Below, one piece after another: positions 32,746 through 42,009 of a DNA stretch of 64,000 nt (the first letter of the stretch is position 1; each line of letters begins with the position of its first letter). The stretch covers positions 6,605 through 70,604 of the forward strand of contig ASZN01000007.1 in assembly GCA_000406005.1 (NCBI GenBank). The letters run 5' to 3'. Made by a program: the position numbers and the translations under genes. The DNA is from Candidatus Poribacteria bacterium WGA-3G (GTDB taxonomy: Bacteria > Poribacteria > WGA-4E > WGA-3G). The notes beneath the pieces were generated by a model. It was not told the origin of the DNA. It was given only the letters and a program-made list of their open reading frames with translations, and ran no database searches.

Positions 32746-33255
32746 CTACAAAACACAATCTTCTTTTTTTACGATAGACGTATCGTCCTCAAGACGCGCA
32801 AGCAAGGTTTGAACGGTCTCTTTCAAAACAGGATGGACAAGGTCCGGTGCGATCTCTGCTAACGGGGCCAATACGAAACGGCGGAGATGCATCTCTGGGT
32901 GCGGGATGATGAGCTTCTCCGTCTGGAGACACCTATCTCCATAGATTAATATGTCTAAGTCAATCTCTCTTGGTCCCCAGCGGATGCGGTGTTGTCTACC
33001 AATAGCGGTTTCGATGTTTTTTAGGGTGTGTAGTAAGGATAGCGGAGGGAGGTTGGTTTGAATTGCAACGACACCGTTCAGAAATTGGGCTTGTGCCTCA
33101 TATCCTACAGGGTCGGTTTTATAAACGGAGGAAATCTTTTGTAAGGTGATCCCCTCCGTTTTTGATAAGGCATGGATAGCATTCTGGATATGCGCCTGTC
33201 GGTCGCCGATGTTGCTTCCGAAGCCGATGTAGACTGCGTGCATAGTCGTAGGCAT
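32746..33255 (-). CDS. folK: Hydroxymethyldihydropterin pyrophosphokinase
   Basis: 169 residues. FolK moves pyrophosphate from ATP to 6-hydroxymethyl-7,8-dihydropterin in folate synthesis. Typical strings: YIGFGSNIGDRQAHI, SSVYKTDPVGYEAQAQFLNG, and RIRWGPREIDLDILIYGD followed by IPHPEMHLRRFVLAPLAEI. The real start may be the ATG at 33243, since the conserved fold begins there. folB and folP are not adjacent. The HicB-like ORF lies 27 bases upstream on the same strand. Confidence 0.93.
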   Translation of the reverse strand: MPTTMHAVYIGFGSNIGDRQAHIQNAIHALSKTEGITLQKISSVYKTDPVGYEAQAQFLNGVVAIQTNLPPLSLLHTLKNIETAIGRQHRIRWGPREIDLDILIYGDRCLQTEKLIIPHPEMHLRRFVLAPLAEIAPDLVHPVLKETVQTLLARLEDDTSIVKKEDCVL

Positions 33256-33282
33256 ACTCCGTTATGCCGTAACGCAAATTCG

Positions 33283-33519
33283 TTAGACATTCGTTAAAAA
33301 TGCCTCAAGGTTTCTGCCAATAGTTGGAGGCGGGAGAGGTTGATTTGTTTTCTGTGTGTCTGCCAACAATTCGTCAACAATTTCACATAAGTGTTGGTAT
33401 ACTTCTATTTCATTATCGCCGTGGCAACATGGACCGATAATTCCCGGACAATACCCGATGAAACATTCGTCCTCGTCTGACCATTCAACGATTTTGATAT
33501 ATTTCGCACTTTCAATCAT
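33283..33519 (-). CDS. HicB-like antitoxin-fold protein without HicA partner
   Basis: 78 residues. YIKIVEWSDEDECFIGYCPG followed by a DNEIEVYQHLCEIVDELL helix matches the partial RNase-H fold of HicB-family proteins. No HicA (dsRNA-binding toxin) gene is present on either side, so it is an orphan. It lies between folK and fabF on the same strand. Such solitary HicB-like proteins are common and their function is unclear. Confidence 0.6.
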   Translation of the reverse strand: MIESAKYIKIVEWSDEDECFIGYCPGIIGPCCHGDNEIEVYQHLCEIVDELLADTQKTNQPLPPPTIGRNLEAFLTNV

Positions 33520-33562
33520 TTTTATCTACCCTACCGATTAGGGAAAAATTTGCTATATCCGG

Positions 33563-34801
33563 CTAACCGGTAAATTTGCGGAGGGCGATAGAGGTGTTGT
33601 GTCCGCCGAAGCCGAACGCGTTCGTGAGTGCAACTGAAATGTTCGCATCACGGCTCTCGTTCGGAACGTAATCCAAATCGCAGACTTCGTCTGGCATATC
33701 GTAGTTGATCGTCGGTGGTAGGAACCCTTTTTCCATCGCACATAAACAAGCGATAAGTTCCACGGCACCCGCTGCGCCGAGCAGATGACCCACCATCGAT
33801 TTCGTAGAACTGACAGGAATTTTGTACGCTTGATCACCGAACAGCGACTTAATCGCGTTCGTTTCAGCGACATCGCCGACCGGTGTAGAGGTGCCGTGGG
33901 CGTTGATATAGTCAACGGCATCCAACGATAACCCAGCGTCCCGAAGTGCGAATTCCATCGCTTTCGCTGCGCCTTCACCGTTTTCCGGTGGGCTTACCAT
34001 ATCGTGAGCATCCGAAGTCATTCCGTAACCGATGACTTCCGCATAGATATGTGCACCACGTTTTTGGGCGTGCGATAGCGACTCAAAGATAAGCACACCG
34101 CCGCCGTCACCCATCACGAAACCGTCTCTGTCTTTCGTGAACGGACGCGAGGCGCGTTCAGGTTCGTGGTTCCGCGCCGACATCGCTCGCATCGAACAGA
34201 ACCCAGCAAAAGCTAACGGTGTAATCGCCGATTCCGTACCGCCTGTGAACATGACATCCGCATCACCACGCTGAATGATCCGAAACGAATCCCCCATAGA
34301 ATGGTTCGCACTCGCACATGCCGTGACGGACGTAGAATTGGGACCCTTGAGATTAAAATGGATCGAGATCTGCCCAGCCGCCATGTTAATAATCATGTAC
34401 GGCACAAGAAACGGGCTAACGCGTTTCACACCCTTTTCGGCAAGGGTTTTCGCGTTATCCTCAAGGACCCCGATACCACCGATGCCAGAACCGATTTGAA
34501 CCCCCGCACGATAAGGATCAACTTTATCAAGATCCAGATCAGCATCCGCACGCGCCATAATTGAAGCCGCAAGCGCGTACTGAATAAAGAGCGGAAGCCT
34601 CGACGCAGCGCGACGGTCCAGGTACTGCTCCGCCTGAAAACCCTTCACTTGCCCAGCGATCTGCGTGCGGTGTTCGGAGGCATCAAAATAGGTTAAAGGT
34701 CCGATTCCGTTTTTACCGACGGCAAGCGCATCCCAATATTCTTCTTTCGTGTTGCCAATTGCATTGACAACGCCGATTCCTGTAATAACTACACGCTCCA
34801 C
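33563..34801 (-). CDS. fabF: 3-oxoacyl-[acyl-carrier-protein] synthase II
   Basis: 412 residues, full length. It elongates fatty acids by condensing malonyl-ACP with acyl-ACP. The catalytic Cys is in SVTACASANHSMGD, the two His in INAHGTSTPVGD and STKSMVGHLLGAAGAVE, and the C-terminal NAFGFGGHNTSI is typical. It is last in the order yceD-rpmF-fabH-fabD-fabG-acpP-fabF, the classical fatty acid cluster. The gap to acpP is 112 bases. Confidence 0.97.
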   Translation of the reverse strand: MERVVITGIGVVNAIGNTKEEYWDALAVGKNGIGPLTYFDASEHRTQIAGQVKGFQAEQYLDRRAASRLPLFIQYALAASIMARADADLDLDKVDPYRAGVQIGSGIGGIGVLEDNAKTLAEKGVKRVSPFLVPYMIINMAAGQISIHFNLKGPNSTSVTACASANHSMGDSFRIIQRGDADVMFTGGTESAITPLAFAGFCSMRAMSARNHEPERASRPFTKDRDGFVMGDGGGVLIFESLSHAQKRGAHIYAEVIGYGMTSDAHDMVSPPENGEGAAKAMEFALRDAGLSLDAVDYINAHGTSTPVGDVAETNAIKSLFGDQAYKIPVSSTKSMVGHLLGAAGAVELIACLCAMEKGFLPPTINYDMPDEVCDLDYVPNESRDANISVALTNAFGFGGHNTSIALRKFTG

Positions 34802-34913
34802 GAGACCGATCCTTTTTAGTTAGAGTTATAGGCGCGCCCAGCAAAACGAACCAAGCGCACTTTTGAGAGGGTTAATACCATCCGGCTACCCACCCTCAAC
34901 GATATGTCTTCGA

Positions 34914-35147
34914 CTATACGTGCTCGTCAAGATAACTCAGCGCATCTTGAACCGTCTGAATCTTCTCCGCATCACTATCCGGGATTTCGATGTCGAATTC
35001 CTCTTCAAGTGCCATGACCAATTCAACCGTATCAAGCGAGTCAGCACCCAAATCTTCCATAAAAGAAGCATCCGGTGTAACGTTATCTTCGTCAACACCG
35101 AGTTGTTTAGCAATAATTTCGATAAGGCGTTCTTGGTTAGTTGCCAT
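34914..35147 (-). CDS. acpP: Acyl carrier protein
   Basis: 77 residues, acidic. The phosphopantetheine attachment Ser is in EDLGADSLDTVELVMALEE. IAKQLGVDEDNVTPDASF and FDIEIPDSDAEKIQTV are standard. It carries growing acyl chains for the enzymes encoded around it. The gap of 234 bases up to fabG holds no gene and may contain a leader or separate promoter, in line with the high ACP level cells need (inference). Confidence 0.97.
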   Translation of the reverse strand: MATNQERLIEIIAKQLGVDEDNVTPDASFMEDLGADSLDTVELVMALEEEFDIEIPDSDAEKIQTVQDALSYLDEHV

Positions 35148-35381
35148 AAGTGTTCCTCTGATCTCCTATAGATTTTTTCTCCGCAGCGTGTTGCGGGTAA
35201 AATTTGTTCTGAATATTACAGTGCCATTGATGCCTCGAATATCTTTGCAATCCGGGCTTAAATGCAGTGCCCTACATTGAGGCAAGCCGTACAAGTTATG
35301 GGCAGCGTAACAGCGCCCAATCGGCGGATCACTCGACCGCCTTTCCAACGTATGCCCCGGAAGATCCTAAGCACACGTCAA

Positions 35382-36158
35382 TTACATCACCATACCACCG
35401 TCAACCTGAAGGACTTGACCGGTGATATAGCGTGCAGCGTCCGATGCCAAAAAACAGACAGCATCTGCCACATCTTCTGGATGTCCAAACGCTCGGAGCG
35501 GGATCAATTCAAGCAGTTGGTCCTGATTCGCTTCCGGTATCTGTGCCGTCATGTCTGTTGTGATGAACCCCGGAGCGATAGCGTTCACCGTGATACCACG
35601 GCTACCGACCTCTTTCGCAATCGCCTTCGTCAAACCAATGATGCCAGCCTTCGCTGCAGCGTAATTCGCCTGCCCCGCGTTTCCTATCAACCCAACAACC
35701 GACGAGATGTTGATAATCCGTCCGCCCTTCTGGCGTATCATCGGACGTAGAACAGCACGCGTACAGTACATCGTGCCGGTGAGATTCGTCTGTAATACAG
35801 CGTCCCAGTCCTCATCTTTGAGGCGCATGAGCAACATATCACGGGTAATTCCAGCATTGTTCACGAGAATATCAATTCCCGAAAACTGCTCAATCGTTTT
35901 TTCTATCAGGGATTCAACATCCTCTTTTCGCGAAATGTCGGCTGCCGTTGAAAAAGCCGTGTAACCTTTACGCTGTAGTGTATCGGCGATCTGCGCGACA
36001 GATTCTGCCGAGCGTGAACAGAGAACGACATTCGCACCGGCCTCGCAGAGTCTATGTGCAATTGCTGCACCAATACCGCGCGACGCACCCGTAACAATTG
36101 CCGTCTTACCGCTCAACAGATCCCCTCTAAAAGCAACCTGTTCCGATGTCCCATCCAT
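35382..36158 (-). CDS. fabG: 3-oxoacyl-[acyl-carrier-protein] reductase
   Basis: 258 residues, a short-chain dehydrogenase. The NADP site GKTAIVTGASRGIGAAIAH, the NNAGITRD segment, catalytic Ser in INISSVVGL, and Tyr-Lys in NYAAAKAGIIGLTKA are intact; the C-terminus YITGQVLQVDGGMVM is typical of FabG. ATG 36158 is chosen because it follows the fabD stop by one base and gives the usual N-terminus; frames from 36182 would overlap fabD. It performs the first reduction of each elongation cycle. Confidence 0.95.
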   Translation of the reverse strand: MDGTSEQVAFRGDLLSGKTAIVTGASRGIGAAIAHRLCEAGANVVLCSRSAESVAQIADTLQRKGYTAFSTAADISRKEDVESLIEKTIEQFSGIDILVNNAGITRDMLLMRLKDEDWDAVLQTNLTGTMYCTRAVLRPMIRQKGGRIINISSVVGLIGNAGQANYAAAKAGIIGLTKAIAKEVGSRGITVNAIAPGFITTDMTAQIPEANQDQLLELIPLRAFGHPEDVADAVCFLASDAARYITGQVLQVDGGMVM

Positions 36159-36159
36159 C

Positions 36160-37098
36160 TTATTCACCATCCCCATACGCATCCGTTACAACGGACAACG
36201 TCTTAACGTCTTCAACGTTCATAGCACCACTTTCAGGAAGCGTCCGTCTCACTAAACCGGCCAATACCTTCCCCGGTCCAACCTCTACAAAATCCGTGAT
36301 ACCGCTCTCTGCGATAGTCTTTAACGTTTGCTCCCACTGCACAGACTGCGTTATCTGTTGAAATAGGAGCCGCCGAATATCATCCACATCTGTCGCAAAC
36401 GTACCGGTTACGTTCATAGCGATATCGAGCTTCGGGGGATGCAATGTTACCGAGTCAAGCACAGCACCGAATTTCTGTTGGGCGGGTGCCATGAGCGGCG
36501 AATGAAATGCACCACTTACCGGCAAAAGCCGACACCGTCTCTCACCTATTTCGGCCTTAGCGAGCGAGACAACACGGTTGACAGCCGCGACTTCGCCAGA
36601 GATTACCAACTGCCCAGGACAATTATAATTGGCGATATTCACAATCCCGTCAGCCGTATCACAGAACTGTTGGAGCTGATCGGTTTCCATCCCGAGGATC
36701 GCTGCCATCGTGCCTTGCTGCGTTTCTCCCGCTTCCGCCATGTAACTTGCACGTGCATGTACCAAACGCAACGCATCCGAAAAGTCAAGGACCTCTGCCG
36801 CGACAAGTGCGGAGTATTCACCCAGACTATGTCCAGCAACCGCATTCGGAACAATACCGAATGTCTCTAAAACTCGTAACGTTGCGACACTACAGACCAA
36901 GATCGCCAGTTGTGTGTTTTCGGTCTGTTTTAAGGTATCTTCGGGGCCCTCAAAACAGAGCTCGCTCAAGGCACGTCCGAGAGCTGCGTCAGCTTCCTGA
37001 AAAACGGCATCGGCAATTGGATAAGCTCGCGCCAATTCCGCGCCCATGCCGACCCGTTGTGAACCCTGTCCTGGAAAAATGAATGCCAATTGTGTCAT
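36160..37098 (-). CDS. fabD: Malonyl-CoA:ACP transacylase
   Basis: 312 residues from ATG 37098, where the family begins (LAFIFPGQGSQRVGMG); the longer frame from 37152 adds 18 unrelated residues. The catalytic Ser is in VAGHSLGEYSALVAA, and the His in PVSGAFHSPLM. It loads malonate on ACP. fabG follows after one base and fabH lies 106 bases upstream, so translation of fabD-fabG is coupled. Confidence 0.96.
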   Translation of the reverse strand: MTQLAFIFPGQGSQRVGMGAELARAYPIADAVFQEADAALGRALSELCFEGPEDTLKQTENTQLAILVCSVATLRVLETFGIVPNAVAGHSLGEYSALVAAEVLDFSDALRLVHARASYMAEAGETQQGTMAAILGMETDQLQQFCDTADGIVNIANYNCPGQLVISGEVAAVNRVVSLAKAEIGERRCRLLPVSGAFHSPLMAPAQQKFGAVLDSVTLHPPKLDIAMNVTGTFATDVDDIRRLLFQQITQSVQWEQTLKTIAESGITDFVEVGPGKVLAGLVRRTLPESGAMNVEDVKTLSVVTDAYGDGE

Positions 37099-37204
37099 TT
37101 TCTTCCGATGAATGGTTGTCGGCGGGGCCCCTTCAGTTTTTGAGACGCTCAAATGAAATAGAAAACCTCTTTGCTGATGGTTTCCGACTGCTGATTAATG
37201 ACGG

Positions 37205-38203
37205 CTATAACCGTAGAAGTGTGCTGCCCCATGTTAAACCAGCACCAAAAGTTACAAACAGCAACAGATCCCCCGGTTTCGCACGTCCCTCACGGATCGC
37301 CTCATCTAAAGCGATGATGATTGTCGCTGCGGAGGTGTTCCCATATCTATCAACGTTAATATAGACCTTCTCACGCGGCACGCCGAGCCTATCGCCGACC
37401 GCTTCAATGATCCGCAAATTCGCTTGATGTGGGATCAAAAGATCTATCTCCTCAACGCTGACATCCGCTTCACTTAAAACGCGCTGAGCCGCTTCCGGCA
37501 TAAGCCGTACACCGAGTTTGAAGACCTCTCTGCCATTCATCTTAAGCTTGTCAAGTTTTTCGTCAATGGCTATTTCGGTAATCGGCATCCTGGATCCACC
37601 AGCCGGGACGCCAAGCAAATCAATGTCAGCATAGTCACCATCGGAGCCGATATAAGACGCAAGGATCCCTTTCGGTTCATCTGTCGCTTGGACAACCGCA
37701 GCCCCCGCACCATCTCCAAAGAGGACACATGTACTTCGATCGTTCCAGTCAATGATATTATTAAAAACCTCACCACCGACAACGAGAATCGTATTATAGC
37801 GTCCAGATTTAATCATTCCATCGGCTAAATCCAATCCGTAAAGGAAACCGGCACACGCGGCAGACAAATCCATCGCAGCAGCGTTTTTCGCACCGATGCC
37901 TTTCTGGACGTAACACGCCGTTGACGGAAAAAACGTATCAGGGGTAACGGTAGCAACAAGAATCAATTCAATATCAAGCGGATCAATATTCGCGTTCTTT
38001 ATCGCCCATCGTGCAGCGTTTACACACAGATCGGAGGTGGCGACATCGTCATCAGCGATACGTCGCTCAGCGATCCCCGTGCGTTGAAGAATCCATTCGT
38101 CACTTGTATCCACCATTTTCTCAAGGTCATAGTTGGTGACAATCCGTTCAGGAAGGTAAGAACCCGTTCCTGTGATAGTTGCATGTCGAAGTTGCGTCAT
38201 CAA
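37205..38203 (-). CDS. fabH: 3-oxoacyl-[acyl-carrier-protein] synthase III
   Basis: 332 residues. It starts fatty acid synthesis by condensing acetyl-CoA with malonyl-ACP. Catalytic Cys in DLSAACAGFLYGL, His in IPHQANLRIIEAV, Asn in RYGNTSAATI, and the C-terminal FGAGLTWGSTLLRL are all intact. A small insertion resembling an IsrB-family mini-element ends only a few bases upstream of the start codon, so the ribosome binding region of fabH is partly supplied by that insertion. plsX, often found just before fabH, is absent. Confidence 0.97.
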   Translation of the reverse strand: MMTQLRHATITGTGSYLPERIVTNYDLEKMVDTSDEWILQRTGIAERRIADDDVATSDLCVNAARWAIKNANIDPLDIELILVATVTPDTFFPSTACYVQKGIGAKNAAAMDLSAACAGFLYGLDLADGMIKSGRYNTILVVGGEVFNNIIDWNDRSTCVLFGDGAGAAVVQATDEPKGILASYIGSDGDYADIDLLGVPAGGSRMPITEIAIDEKLDKLKMNGREVFKLGVRLMPEAAQRVLSEADVSVEEIDLLIPHQANLRIIEAVGDRLGVPREKVYINVDRYGNTSAATIIIALDEAIREGRAKPGDLLLFVTFGAGLTWGSTLLRL

Positions 38204-38206
38204 ATT

Positions 38207-38416
38207 CTTCAGTGTGGAAACCTCTGTCTTTAGGCAGAGGAGGAAACACTGATCCTTTTAAGTTAGTGACAGGTTTTCTCTACCGATGCACCTGTCAAGC
38301 ATCGCTATGCTTTTAATCCGCTGCATAGAAGCGGCGTGTAGAAAGTGGTTTAACTTGTAGAGTGAACCTTTGGCATAGGAAACCTCGCACAAGCCCCCAT
38401 GCTTTAGCTGGGGGTC
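38207..38416 (-). mobile_element. Mini-element related to the IsrB element (omega-RNA only)
   Basis: Read on the minus strand, the beginning ACCCCCAGCTAAAGCATGGG then GGCTTGTG matches the left terminus of the IsrB element (ACCCAAGTCTAAAGACTAGG then GCTTGTG). The end, CCTCCTCTGCCTAAAGACAG then AGG, matches that element's right terminal hairpin in layout. An internal ACAAGTTAAAC (38348-38358) also occurs at 44502-44512. No ORF is present in about 210 bp. It lies exactly between rpmF and fabH. I interpret it as a non-autonomous derivative retaining the guide-RNA scaffold. Confidence 0.55.
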
Positions 38417-38447
38417 ACTGACTAGTTCTCTCTTGAAGTCTCAGGCG

Positions 38448-38642
38448 TTAGGCATTCGCCTCGTCGGTGGATTTTGTTAACACGGGCCGTCCATTGTAAT
38501 GTCCACATCCCGAACAGACACGATGCGAAACTATTGTTTCGCCGCAATATGAACAGACACTTGTCGCTTTGTCGTGGAGCGCGTGATGGCTCCGTCGCAT
38601 TCTCTTTTTCGATTTTGACGTTTTCCGTTTCGGATGCGCCAT
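38448..38642 (-). CDS. rpmF: Ribosomal protein bL32
   Basis: 64 residues. MAHPKRKTSKSKKRMRRSHH is the standard N-terminus, and CSYCG with CSGCG forms a complete zinc ribbon (the Cys-containing form). The C-terminal extension (VLTKSTDEANA) is ordinary. In many bacteria rpmF stands between yceD and plsX-fabH, as here except that plsX is missing and a mini-element occupies the place. A frame starting at 38649 covers the same bases but is not coding. Confidence 0.96.
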   Translation of the reverse strand: MAHPKRKTSKSKKRMRRSHHALHDKATSVCSYCGETIVSHRVCSGCGHYNGRPVLTKSTDEANA

Positions 38643-38673
38643 GGTTCATCTCCTTTAAGACTTACGTACACTT

Positions 38674-38728
38674 CACCGCAGGGTTTTTGCTGGGGTGTTT
38701 CCTTCAGGGTTTGCAACCCCGCCTGACA
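38674..38728. repeat. Dispersed intergenic repeat (GGTTTGCAACCCCGC family)
   Basis: GCAGGGTTTTTGC and CTTCAGGGTTTGC with AACCCCGCCTG match, in the same order, the blocks between proS and pgk at 29920-30015. Confidence 0.55.
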
Positions 38729-38823
38729 CACGTATTAGGTAAGTCCTATCCTTAAAGATATTCGTTATACGCTTAGAAATCGCGATCTAATACTCACTCT
38801 CACACTTCAATGTATGTTTCCCT

Positions 38824-39375
38824 TCAATTGTTTTCCAGCATTTTCGACAAAACCGAAAACGGATTAGAATCAAGGACCGCCGACTCGTCCGTTGTCTCAC
38901 AAGAACACACCTTATGATTCAGTTCCGCCCCACAGTGCAAGCATAAACCCTTACACATTTCAGAACAGAGGGACCACACCGGCATATCAAGAATAAGTCC
39001 CTGTCGAACATCTTCCGAAATATCTAAAGTCTCCCCGTCATAATAGCGTTCATCCGCCTCTCTCTGTTCCAACGATTCGCTACCGACAGCGAATAACAAT
39101 TCAAGCGTCGTCGTTATATCTACCTCAAACGGACGGATACAGCGTCGGCATTCCACCGAAATCTTCGTCTCAATATCAGCCGCTACATAGACATTATCGT
39201 TCCCTTGACGAAAAAGTTGGACCACACATGACAACGGTTCAATGAACGCTACCTCTTCGTACGCCAAACCGAGGGACGCAGGCGGCACAAGCGCTTCAAA
39301 TTCCTTGAAGTCCTCATGTCGAAGGTCTTTCATATCGAACACTAACGTATCTCTGACATCTTCTTTTATCTTCAT
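38824..39375 (-). CDS. YceD/DUF177-family protein
   Basis: 183 residues. The family pattern is clear: VECRRCIRPFEVDI, then MPVWSLCSEMCKGLCLHCG and ELNHKVCSC, giving Cys pairs. YceD is linked to 23S rRNA processing or accumulation and is almost always encoded directly before rpmF, as here. The C-terminal tail NPFSVLSKMLEN corresponds to the usual final helix. Confidence 0.9.
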   Translation of the reverse strand: MKIKEDVRDTLVFDMKDLRHEDFKEFEALVPPASLGLAYEEVAFIEPLSCVVQLFRQGNDNVYVAADIETKISVECRRCIRPFEVDITTTLELLFAVGSESLEQREADERYYDGETLDISEDVRQGLILDMPVWSLCSEMCKGLCLHCGAELNHKVCSCETTDESAVLDSNPFSVLSKMLENN

Positions 39376-39469
39376 TCGTACCTCAAATCTGCCAGGCAGT
39401 CTTTAGGTTCTCCTTGCGATACAAGGATAAACTGATAATACGCAGTCATACCCAAACGTTAACGATACA

Positions 39470-40819
39470 TTAAAAATCGACCTCTTCTTCAATCCGAATA
39501 AGTTTCGTCTCCCCTTTCACGGCTTCAAGTGTATGGATCTCTGCAAGTGCAGACTTCATGTTCTTCTCCCGCGCACTATGCGTCAGCATCACAAGCGACA
39601 CAGTCTCCATACCGTGCGGATCCTTCTGGATAACAGAGGCAACACTAATCTGCCAATTCCCTAAGATCGTACCGATTTTTGCGAGAACACCAGGACGGTC
39701 AGCCACCACGAAACGGAGGTAGTAACGCGTCTCTATATCGTCAATAGATGAAACATCGACTTCCGATTGTGAACCGGCAAGCCATGCTTGAGAAATTGAG
39801 GCACTCACACCTTGCTGCACGGATTTCGCAGCATCAATAATATCCGCAACAACTGCACTCGCTGTCGGCATCTCACCGGCTCCCTGTCCAAAAAAGAGCG
39901 TCGGCCCCACCGCATCACCGATAACACAGACCGCATTAAATGCGCCACCAACATTCGCTAACAGGCTACGCTCCGGCACGAGGGTCGGATGCACGCGCGC
40001 TTCTACACGGTTACCCGTGCCGAGCTTCGCAATAGCCAGCAACTTAATCACATAACCCAGCTCGCGCGCGTATTGAATCTCCTTTTGCGTGATGTCGGTA
40101 ATGCCTTCAACATAGAATTGCGATAGGGAGATATTGCTTCGGTAGGCAAGCGCAATCAGAAGAATCAGTTTCTGCGCGGCATCAATACCCTCAACATCAA
40201 GTGTCGGATCGGCTTCGGCATATCCCATCTCTTGCGCCGCTTTCAGAACATCCGAGAAATCAACACGCCGCTCATGCATCTCTGTCAAGATGTAGTTACA
40301 CGTCCCGTTCACGATACCGTAAAGCGAGTGAATCTGGTTTCCCGCGAAACTCTCTTGCAGCGTCTTAATGATCGGGATACCACCAGCAGTACTCGCCTCA
40401 AAATTAAGACTTACGCGATACGCCGCAGCGAGTTGGAACAATTCGGCACCGTGCTCGGCGAGGAGGGCTTTATTCGCTGTGACGACGTGCTTACCGTTTC
40501 GGAGCGCACGGCTGATAAGTGTCCGTGATTCTGAGACACCACCGATGAGCTCAACGACAATATCAATTTCAGGATTGTCAACGACTTCTGTCGGATCCGT
40601 TGTCAGGCAATCCGCGGGGAGTTCAACACCTTCCCGCGCCGCTGGTAGCGTCCGTTTAACAATTTTTTTTACCGATAATTCAACGCCACTATTTTTGGCA
40701 ATAAGGGCATTCTGGTTGAATAAAATTTTAGAAACACCGGTGCCGACAGTGCCCCAGCCTAAGATACCAACATTAATGCACGATTTGTTCACTACGACTA
40801 TCCCTCCTTTCTTTGCCAT
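39470..40819 (-). CDS. hom: Homoserine dehydrogenase
   Basis: 449 residues. NAD(P) site VGILGWGTVGTGV, catalytic region GIVNGTCNYILTEMHE, AEADPTLDVEGIDAAQKLIL, and a C-terminal ACT domain (YYLRFVVADRPGVLAKIGTI) that usually gives feedback control by threonine. It reduces aspartate semialdehyde to homoserine for threonine and methionine synthesis. It may begin at the first ATG or a few residues later at the Rossmann strand. tRNA-Pro lies 53 bases upstream. Confidence 0.95.
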   Translation of the reverse strand: MAKKGGIVVVNKSCINVGILGWGTVGTGVSKILFNQNALIAKNSGVELSVKKIVKRTLPAAREGVELPADCLTTDPTEVVDNPEIDIVVELIGGVSESRTLISRALRNGKHVVTANKALLAEHGAELFQLAAAYRVSLNFEASTAGGIPIIKTLQESFAGNQIHSLYGIVNGTCNYILTEMHERRVDFSDVLKAAQEMGYAEADPTLDVEGIDAAQKLILLIALAYRSNISLSQFYVEGITDITQKEIQYARELGYVIKLLAIAKLGTGNRVEARVHPTLVPERSLLANVGGAFNAVCVIGDAVGPTLFFGQGAGEMPTASAVVADIIDAAKSVQQGVSASISQAWLAGSQSEVDVSSIDDIETRYYLRFVVADRPGVLAKIGTILGNWQISVASVIQKDPHGMETVSLVMLTHSAREKNMKSALAEIHTLEAVKGETKLIRIEEEVDF

Positions 40820-40871
40820 GGATCGCGCGACTTACGCCGCAACATTGGCAAACCGAATCGCATATCAGAAA

Positions 40872-40945
40872 TCGGGGCGACTGGATTCGAACCAGCGACC
40901 TCTTGAACCCCATTCAAGCGCGCTTCCGGGCTGCGCCACGCCCCG
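40872..40945 (-). tRNA. tRNA-Pro (anticodon GGG)
   Basis: On the minus strand a complete 74-nt cloverleaf: acceptor CGGGGCG with CGCCCCG, D-arm GCGC...GCGC, anticodon stem CTTGA/TCAAG with loop ATGGGGT (GGG at 34-36), and T-arm with GGTTCGAATCC. Discriminator A is at 40872. The CCA end is not encoded. Confidence 0.95.
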
Positions 40946-41062
40946 TTATTAACAGAATAATCCACTTAATTGTACCATAACTCCCGACAAAAGTCAAATA
41001 AAAATTTGGAATGAATAGGACGAGGCCATTCACCCCCGCCCTAAATCTCTAATCCGCAGCAC

Positions 41063-41848
41063 CTACGAGAAACCCATCTCTTTCAAGTTCGTCAGACTGA
41101 TGCCCAAACTCTCAAACGGATCACGTTCATAACAGGTATCCTGCTCAATGATGTACCATTCCACACCCGCATAGATACATGCGTCTAAGATGGACGGCCA
41201 ATTAAGATTGCCTTCGCCGACTTCAGCATAACGTTGCGTGGAACCTTGCATCGCCATATCCTTGAGATGAATGATGTCGGCGCGTCCTTTCAACTGACGT
41301 ATCCACGCCGTCGGATCGCCACCACCGTGCTGAATCCAATACGTATCCAACTCGCTCTTAAAGTATTTCGGATCGCTCTCGGCATACAGAATTTCCAACC
41401 CTGTCCGTCCGTCATAGCGTTCCAACTCGAAACTGTGATTGTGATAGGAAAAAGTCAATCCGCCTTCAGCGAGTCGGGCAGCGACTTCGGAGGCTTCCTT
41501 CGCGAACCTCGCATACCCTTCAGCCGTACGGTATTCACCGGGGAGACCACCGATTGCGGCGTGCTTACATCCCCATAATCGGTGTTCATCAATGACGGCT
41601 TGCGGTTCATCACGCATCCGGTCATAACTCGTATGCGTCGCGATGATACTGATACCTTCGCCGTCAACGATGTTTTTCAGTGCTGCCGGTTCAATCGGAC
41701 CGAGCGCGGAGCATTGCACCGCCTCATATCCGAGTTGTCGAACCTTTTTCATCGTTTCTGCAATATCGGCTTCGGTTTTAGTAAACTCTCTAACGGTATA
41801 AAGCTGCGCTGCGATCTGTTTCGCAGAGCGCGCGTTTTGTGTTGCCAT
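41063..41848 (-). CDS. Sugar phosphate isomerase/epimerase family protein
   Basis: 261 residues, a TIM barrel of the xylose-isomerase-like group. Metal ligands appear as LTFSYHNHSFE, KSELDTYWIQHGG, IIHLKDMA and WYIIEQDTCYERDP. The family includes inosose dehydratases and sugar isomerases; the substrate cannot be deduced. The protein has no signal peptide, so it is cytoplasmic. This family is abundant in Poribacteria-like genomes. It is transcribed alone after the tRNA-Pro locus. Confidence 0.9.
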   Translation of the reverse strand: MATQNARSAKQIAAQLYTVREFTKTEADIAETMKKVRQLGYEAVQCSALGPIEPAALKNIVDGEGISIIATHTSYDRMRDEPQAVIDEHRLWGCKHAAIGGLPGEYRTAEGYARFAKEASEVAARLAEGGLTFSYHNHSFELERYDGRTGLEILYAESDPKYFKSELDTYWIQHGGGDPTAWIRQLKGRADIIHLKDMAMQGSTQRYAEVGEGNLNWPSILDACIYAGVEWYIIEQDTCYERDPFESLGISLTNLKEMGFS

Positions 41849-42009
41849 ATTAATGTCTCCTTACAATTGCCTTATGCTATTTGCGGAAAGTATTATATCA
41901 GAAAAGAATTGAACCGTCAAGATAATCCTTTAATCCCGAAAACCCTAATTCAAAGATCACAAAAAATTTTATTTGCATATAAAAGGCAATTTTAGTAAAC
42001 TGTTACATC

